A DNA stretch of 64,000 nucleotides from Malania oleifera (Eukaryota > Streptophyta > Magnoliopsida > Santalales > Ximeniaceae): assembly GCF_029873635.1 (NCBI RefSeq), contig NC_080424.1, positions 1,577,501 to 1,641,500 of the forward strand. Direction: 5' to 3'. Both the position numbers and the translations under genes were made by a program. Below are positions 57,770-64,000 of the stretch, one piece after another. The notes beneath the pieces were generated by a model. The model saw only the letters and a program-made list of their open reading frames with translations. It ran no database searches and had not been told where the DNA came from. Within the stretch, counting starts at the first letter, position 1, and every line of letters begins with the position of its first letter.

Positions 57770-60700
57770 TTTGTTTTTTGATCAGAAAAAAGAAAATATA
57801 TTAGCAAGGCATCAAGGGGATGCCAACTTGTGGTACAAAACATCAACCACTCTGAAGAGCGTCGCACAAACATCAAGGATTACAAAGTGATCATTAAAAA
57901 TTTTCCCACTAAGCCAGCCGGAGACAGCAGCAATCCATTGGTCTTTGAAGGTCTGAAGCGAAGTTGATGAATCTTTGAAGGCTCTCTTATTTCTTTCTTT
58001 CCAACCACACCAAAAGATGGCAAGAGGGATGAGGTTCAAAGCCTTTCACTTCTACTTTGTGGCTCTGATGCCTTTTCAAGCCCAAATCTCCCCTCCAACT
58101 GAATTTGCCGTAACCCTCAACTGCTCAAGCCAAGAAAGAGTCAAATTCCACAAGTTCCTTGTCCTGGGGCAGTGGAAAAGAATGTGGTTGACTTATTCTG
58201 CATAAGTCATACAGAGAAAACACCAATTTGTGACTGTAAGCCATCTTTTCTGCAGATTGTTGAGGGTTAAAATATTTCCATGTGTTGACTCCCAAGCAAA
58301 AAAAGGCAACCTTTGAAGGGGCTGCTGTCCTCCAAAGGTGAATCCAAGGGAGCTATTGCAATGTTCCCAACGGTGAGAGGTTCATATATAAAGATTTAAC
58401 AGTGAAAGCCCTATATTTGTCCAAAGTCCATTTTAGCTTGTTGGGGATGTTTTGGTGATGGAATTTGTTGAGAAATCTGTAGAAGTCAGAGACTATGTGA
58501 AGTTCCCAATCTGCCAGTCCTTGTAAAAGAAAAGTTCCAGAAAATTCCCTGATTAGTGATTTGAAGATGATGAATGATAAGGGCATTTCTGTCACAAGCC
58601 AAGCTGTAGATGGAAGGAAATGCAGCTCTAAGATTACGGTTATCATGCCACACATCATGCCAAAAATAAACATTGGCCCCATTCCCCACTTGAAATGTCA
58701 CAGATTGGAAAAAAAACGTCCCATCCTTTCCTGATGAATTTCCATACTCCCTCTCCCGTGGACTTAAATTTCCACGAAATTGTCGAAATTTCCTTTGAAA
58801 TTTCTGATTACCGTCACCCTTGAAATCGAAATGGTTGTCGATTCCGCTTTGTATAATTTCCTTTGAAATATCAATGAATCATCCGAAATTTATCGAAATC
58901 TCGAAATTTTAGCAAAATTTGTCAAAATTTTAACTATACAATGAAATTTTTTCAGAATTCAAATGAGAGATTTAGGAGTGAAGTGAAATTTCTCTTTTAG
59001 TTTATTTTATTTATTTTACCAAAACAAAAGATTATTACAACTGCTTTTGAAATTATATGAAAAAATAAACTTACAGTAACATTTTATTTAACCATTCGTG
59101 TCTAAATTATCATTATTTGAATAATAAATAATATTTAAATAATTTATAAATTTCATTTGTAGTAACTGATTATGTTTAATGTGCGTTATCTTACAAATAT
59201 GTTTGATACACATAATATTTTACAACTTTTCCACCTCATACAAAACATAGATGTATTTTTGTAATATATTTGTCTTAAAACGTATATTATTATGTTTGTT
59301 AACTATTTCTAAAGTTTCACAAAGAATTCCATGCTTTACTACTAATTCCGTTATTTTTTCAAATCAAAATTGAAATTGACATCGAAATCGAAATTTCCAT
59401 CAAAATTTCTATAATTTTGGAGCTTTGAAATTTGAGTCAAAATCAAAATTTAAGACCTTGGGCCTCTCTATAGGGACCCCTTCTATTGTGAGTAGTTCAA
59501 TCATTGTGCTCAAGCCAAAGGTGGTTTTTCTCCTTCGTGAACGTCCATAATCACTTCCTAAGGAGGGCTTTATTGAAAGTGAGGAGGGATTTTAACCCCA
59601 AACCTCCCGAACAAATGGTTTGTTTGATCACTCCCTATCTAACAAGGTGATATTTAAAGTCCTTCCCTAAGCTTCCCCAAAGAAATCTTCTCTACCTCAA
59701 AATCCTAACGACTACCGATAAGGGAAGGAGAAGTTAAGTAAATTGACAGATTCGTCAAAATGCTCCTGATAAGGATAAGAAATTTCTTTTCCACCTTGCC
59801 AATCTCCTTTCAAACATTTCAATAAAAGGGCCCCAAACTCCTTTATCTTTGAATTTGGCTCTTGGGGGGTTTTTTGAGGAGGGGGGGGGGGGAGACTGAG
59901 GTAATTAATGGGAAAGATTCCTATCCCAAAAGACCAACAAGTCCCCCCCCCCCCCCCCCATGTTCTCCCCAATTGGAATAAGATCACTTTTACCAAGGTT
60001 CGCTTTTAGGCCTGAGATGGCCTCAAACCCTAGCAAAATGCATTGGAGGTTGAGGATATGAAGATGGTGGGGTGGGTGGGCGGGGTTGAGGATATGAAAG
60101 GGCTCATCTTCACAAAAAATAATAGTGTCATCTGCGAAAAAAAGATGAGAAACTTCTGTAAGCCTTCCATTTTTGCCCACTTTTGAGACCTCTAAAGATC
60201 CTTCCTTTAGTAGCTTTCATTAGCATGAGTCTAAGCACCTCCATGGCTAAAATAAACAGAAAAGGGGACAAAGGATCTCCTTGTCTCAGGCCTCTCGAGG
60301 AGCAAAAGAAATCAAAAGAGCAGCCATTTGCTAGCATTGAGAAGCTTGGGGTTTTGATGCGTTGGGCAATCCTACACCATAGCTCCCCAAAGCTCATTTT
60401 CCTGAGGAAATAAATAAGGAAGTTCCTGTTGACATGATTGAATGCTTTCTCCATATCCAATTTGCACACTATTCCCCTTTTTCCCTCCTGCAGATAAGCA
60501 TCCACCACTTCATTAGCAATAAGGGCGGCATCTATAATCTGTCTTCCAGCCACAAATGCATCTTGATACTGACCAATGACTTCTGATATTGCTTTTTTGA
60601 ACCTCTCAGCTAGTACTTTGGCAATGATTTAATAAATGCTTCCCACCAAGCTAATGGGGCAAAAATCCTTGATGTTAGCAGCCCCAAATTTCTTTGGAAC

Positions 60701-60830
60701 AAGAGTGACAAAGGTGGCATTTATGCAACTGACAAATTTTCTGATCTATGGAACTCCTTAAACATGTTTAACAACAAGTCCTGTTTGTCAAATCTTTCTT
60801 TTCTGGATTTTCTATATTTTGCTGTCTTTT
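57770..60830 (-). mobile_element. L1-type LINE relic, reverse strand; best-preserved RT in the window
   Basis: Reverse translation of 60128-60760 gives [20 protein letters not shown] (with a frameshift), VAGRQIIDAALIANEVVDAY, GIVCKLDMEKAFNHVN and GLRQGDPLSPFLFILAMEVL, then FFADDTIIFCEDEP and FEAISGLKANLGKSDLIPIG (59990-60140). The catalytic FADD is intact, but stops and shifts break the frame. The zf-RVT tail (57960-58740) includes GNGANVYFWHDVWHDN. The 3' end lies at the T-rich tract near 57770. A MITE (58760-59460) splits it. Confidence 0.88.
58760..59460. mobile_element. MITE copy 2, about 701 bp
   Basis: Starts GGACTTAAATTTCCACGAAATTG and ends CAAAATTTAAGACCTTG, parallel to copy 1 (25985-26676) along its whole length. 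It interrupts the reverse-strand LINE, whose sequence resumes after 59460. Flanks CCCTCTCCCGT and GGCCTCTCTAT share only CCTCTC, so the TSD has decayed or is offset. Confidence 0.8.
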
Positions 60831-60834
60831 GTAG

Positions 60835-61255
60835 CAAGGGAAAAGGAAGAAATAAAATCTACTAAGTAGGGAAAGGGAAAGGAAGGAAAGTGGACTTTCC
60901 TTTTGTTTGGTTGAGCTAAGGAATGTGTATAAGGGAAACACAAATTAGTACTTTAATCAATTAAATTAATGTGAAGTCTCTTTATATTTTTCTCCCATTT
61001 TTGGAGGGTTTGATTTTGCGAGGGATGGGAAAAATATTTTCTTTCATCTTCCTTCTTACTCCTCCAGTGTACCAAATGAAGAAAAAAAATGCCACTTACT
61101 CATTTTTCCTTTTTTTTGTAATGAAAGAAATGTAGTAAGATAGAAGAAAAAGGGTTTATAACCTAAGAGAGGATAAGAGGTCCTGAATTGGAAAAAAAAA
61201 GTAAAAAAGAATAAATAAAACCTATCAAACTGCTAAATAAGAAAACCCTTTCCAT
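60835..61255. other. Unassigned intron segment, possibly a small DNA transposon remnant
   Basis: Purine-rich left part (GGGAAAGGGAAAGGAAGGAAAG) and pyrimidine-rich segments further right suggest a weak fold-back structure, but no TIR or TSD could be fixed. Confidence 0.3.
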
Positions 61256-61259
61256 GCTA

Positions 61260-64000
61260 AATAGGAAAGAGATTGAGGAGGGGCCTTCAGAAGATGAGGG
61301 ATTTAAGCGAGTTAGTTTTAAGGATGTGTTAGAGAGTGTATCTAAAGGGGGTTAGATGTTGGAGGCAAATATTGAAGTTAGTGGGTAAGGGAGGGAGATT
61401 GTAACTTTAGTTTTTTCAGGTGGAAAATGGCAAATGAGGTGTAATTATATTTGAGAAATGGAGTTGAGGACTGGGGAGTTAGTGGTTGTTGTTAGGATGG
61501 TAGCACTTAAAAAAATTGTATAGTGAGGAAGATTTAGAAAGACCCATAATTGAGGGGTTCCCCAGGTTGGAGTAGTGTCCTGTTTTGGATAAACAAATGT
61601 CTGTTGGAGAGGCCTTTTGAGGAGGAGAGGTAAGGGCAACTGTGTTTGGTTTGGAGAGGGACAAGGAGGGTTTTTATTATTTATTATTATTTTTTATATG
61701 AATTTCATGGAAATGGAAGGTTGGGAAAGTTTGTTAATTCTACCCTCATTACCTTAGTGCCTAAGTAGGTCGATTGAGGTGTCAGAGTTTCAGCCAATTA
61801 GTTTTTTATCCAGCATGCATAAGATCATTGCTAAGCTTTTTGCTTACAGGTTGAGCTCTGTCTTTAGTGTTGCCATTTCTTTTGCTCAAAATGATTTTTT
61901 TTTTTTTGGGTGGGTGGGGTGAGGCAGATTGTAGGTGCTACTTTAGTAGCTAATGATATGGTGGAGGATGTTCATCATAGAATGAGAAGGTTAATGATAA
62001 GATTTAGTTGTGAGTTTTTAGATAGGGCGTTTAGGAGGACAGTAGGTGGAGGAATTGGATGGGGGGTGGTTTTTTAATGCTTATTTTTTAGTGATAAACT
62101 GATAATGAATAAGGAAGCCGGAAGAGTGGTTTAGATCATGTGGGGTGAGGGTTAGGCAAGGGGATCCTTTATCCCTGCTTTTATTTTTCCCTGTGGTGGA
62201 TGTGTTGAGCAGGATGATAAATACGACTGTATACAGGGGGGCCTGTGAGGGGTATTAAGGTGGGTAGGCAGGACGTGCTATTGTCTTATCTGTCTCGCTA
62301 ACTACACTATTATTTTCTTAGATGACCATGTTAGCTGCTTTGTTAACGTCCTCACTATATTGCATATTTTTTAGAGGGTTCTGGTTGTAGAATTAATCTG
62401 GAAAGCCTATTTGGGAGTGTCACTGTGGGAGTAAAGCCACACTCTTTTGCTGGGATCAGGTGGTGATTAAGATAGTTAAGCGGTTGGATGATTGGGAAGG
62501 ATCATAGTTCTCCATAAGTGGTCGAATTACTCTCATGCAGGCCAACCCTTCTACTATCCCTCTGTATTTTTCTCGCTTTTTAGGATTGCAGGAGGGGCAG
62601 CTCAAAAACTTGACATGGTTATGAGGGATTTTCTTTGGCCAGGCATGGAGGAGAGGAGAGATCTTTTGGTTAAGTGGGAGGTGGTGTGTAGGTTCAAGGA
62701 AGGAGGGGGGTCGACCTGGTAAGTTAGTGTCTAAAAACAGTCCTTTCAACTAAATTATTGTCTGTTTCTCTTGGAGGGGAATTCCCTTTGGCAAAAAGCA
62801 ATAAAAAGTAAATATGGCATGCAAGAGAATGAATGGGATGCTAAATTGAGCATTAAAAGTTCTTTAGAGTCTTTGTTGGTTCATTTTACAGGTTTACTTT
62901 TTTTTTTCCCCTTCCTCTAATTTTCTAACAGAGTTTCAATTGGGTAGAGGCAATCATATGAGGTTTTGAGAAGATGTTTGGGTCTGGGGCTGCATTATTC
63001 TATTCCTTTACTCGATCGTATTATCTTTATTCATGCGACAACGATGTGATTACCTTGTATATTATTCTTGCTTTTCTTGGGACTTTCATTTTAGAAGGGA
63101 TTTAAATGATAAAGAGGTGGAATGGTTGTCTTCCTTGCTTATTGGAGAGTTGCGCTATCTCCCGGAGTGATCGTAGAGTTTGGCCTTTTTTTTTTCACTT
63201 TATTAAGGTTGATGTGGTTTTCCCTCTCTATCCATGTATTTTGCAGGCTAAAGTTTCTTCTAAGATAAAGGTGTGTGTTTGGCTGGTGGCACTTAATAGA
63301 GTTAAACACCAAATACCAACAATCTGCTGCCAAGCAGTAGGCCTTCTAAAGCTTTATCTCCCAATATGCGTCTCATGTGTGGGAATAGCTATGAGGATGC
63401 ATTTCATTTGTTTCTTCACCGTTCACCTGTATGGGGCTTGTGGAATACACTTTTTGGTGTTCTTGGAGAAGGTTGGGGTTTTGTCTAAAGTTGGTGAAGG
63501 AGTTCTTGACTATTTATTTTACTGGTTTGGGGAAGGTAAGAGGTTGTGGAGGTGTACTACATGTGCTATATTGTAGGCAATTTGACTGGAAAGGAATGCT
63601 AGATTATTATTATTATTATTGTTGTTGTTGAAAGGAGATTAGACTGTTTGTTATGGGCTATTTGGTGTGGCGTCAGGTAGTGGTTGGTGGGCCTTTGTCT
63701 TGCCTAGCTCTTCCCAAGGATGAGGCACTTGACCGGTCTCCCTTTGGAATTAGGAGTAGGTGTCTTGTCAGACCAACCTATTTTCTGATATTCATCTTAA
63801 TTTACTCCGCTTTTTTAAAGAAATTTTTTGTAGCATTGGCTGTAAAAATGTTTTGCAAACTATGCGATTTCTTATGATTAGGAACTTGTGATGGGAGGAA
63901 GAATCATTTGGTTGGTTGTGAGATTGTTAGCCCTCTTTAAAGCAGAGGTTTGGTTCAGTGTTTAAGACCTTTTCTTGGTAGGTAAATGGTTATGGAGATT
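61260..64000 (+). mobile_element. L1-type LINE relic running to the window end
   Basis: Forward frames give ISFLSSMHKIIAKLFAYRLS near 61800-61860, VGATLVANDMVEDVHHRM near 61930-61985, then FFSLFRIAGGAAQKLDMVMR, DFLWPGMEERRDLLVKWE near 62565-62685 and WQKAIKSKYGMQENEWDAKL near 62790-62850. A zf-RVT-like stretch MRLMCGNSYEDAFHLFLH lies near 63370-63420. Stops throughout. It is in RH10 intron 6 if the gene continues. Confidence 0.75.

Overview
This window is nuclear DNA from a flowering plant, most likely a woody eudicot; the species cannot be named from the sequence alone. The evidence is AT-rich intergenic DNA, two intron-rich genes with plant-type proteins and GT-AG introns, a plastid ycf2 fragment, and a dense layer of plant transposable elements (Ty3-like solo LTRs, Ty1/copia, a Cassandra 5S-TRIM, L1- and RTE-type LINEs, tRNA-derived SINEs and MITEs).

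Layout. 1-18260 is a repeat block with no host gene. It holds one solo LTR (1619-4206), a three-level nest of solo LTRs of the same superfamily (6721-14431, containing 7030-12550, containing 9784-12424), a reverse-strand SINE and a fourth, distinct solo LTR (14992-17260). Target-site duplications (TSDs) can be read for all of them. A second SINE at 18261-18460 lies just upstream of the first gene.

18766-31498 (+) is a complete WHIRLY2-type gene: 8 coding exons, 240 residues, KGKAALS motif, organellar single-stranded-DNA binding. Its sixth intron is 10.1 kb and contains a structurally complete but decayed copia element with a MITE inserted at its gag start codon, a plastid ycf2 fragment and an RTE LINE relic. 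31499-37390 is intergenic: a SINE, a decayed copia relic and a Cassandra solo LTR inside that relic.

37732-56505 (+) is the 5' part of a DEAD-box RNA helicase of the RH10/DDX47/Rrp3 type. Six exons are visible (198 residues, Q motif to SAT). Its fourth intron is 14.4 kb and filled with L1 LINE relics on both strands. The C-terminal helicase domain is not found before the window ends; 56506-64000 is intron with further LINE relics and a second MITE copy.

The two genes are on the same strand about 6 kb apart and show no sign of working together: one acts in mitochondria (or dually targeted), the other in nucleolar pre-rRNA processing. I found no new multi-gene system. The value of the window is the readable insertion history and the way two conserved genes have kept their exons intact around very large TE-filled introns.
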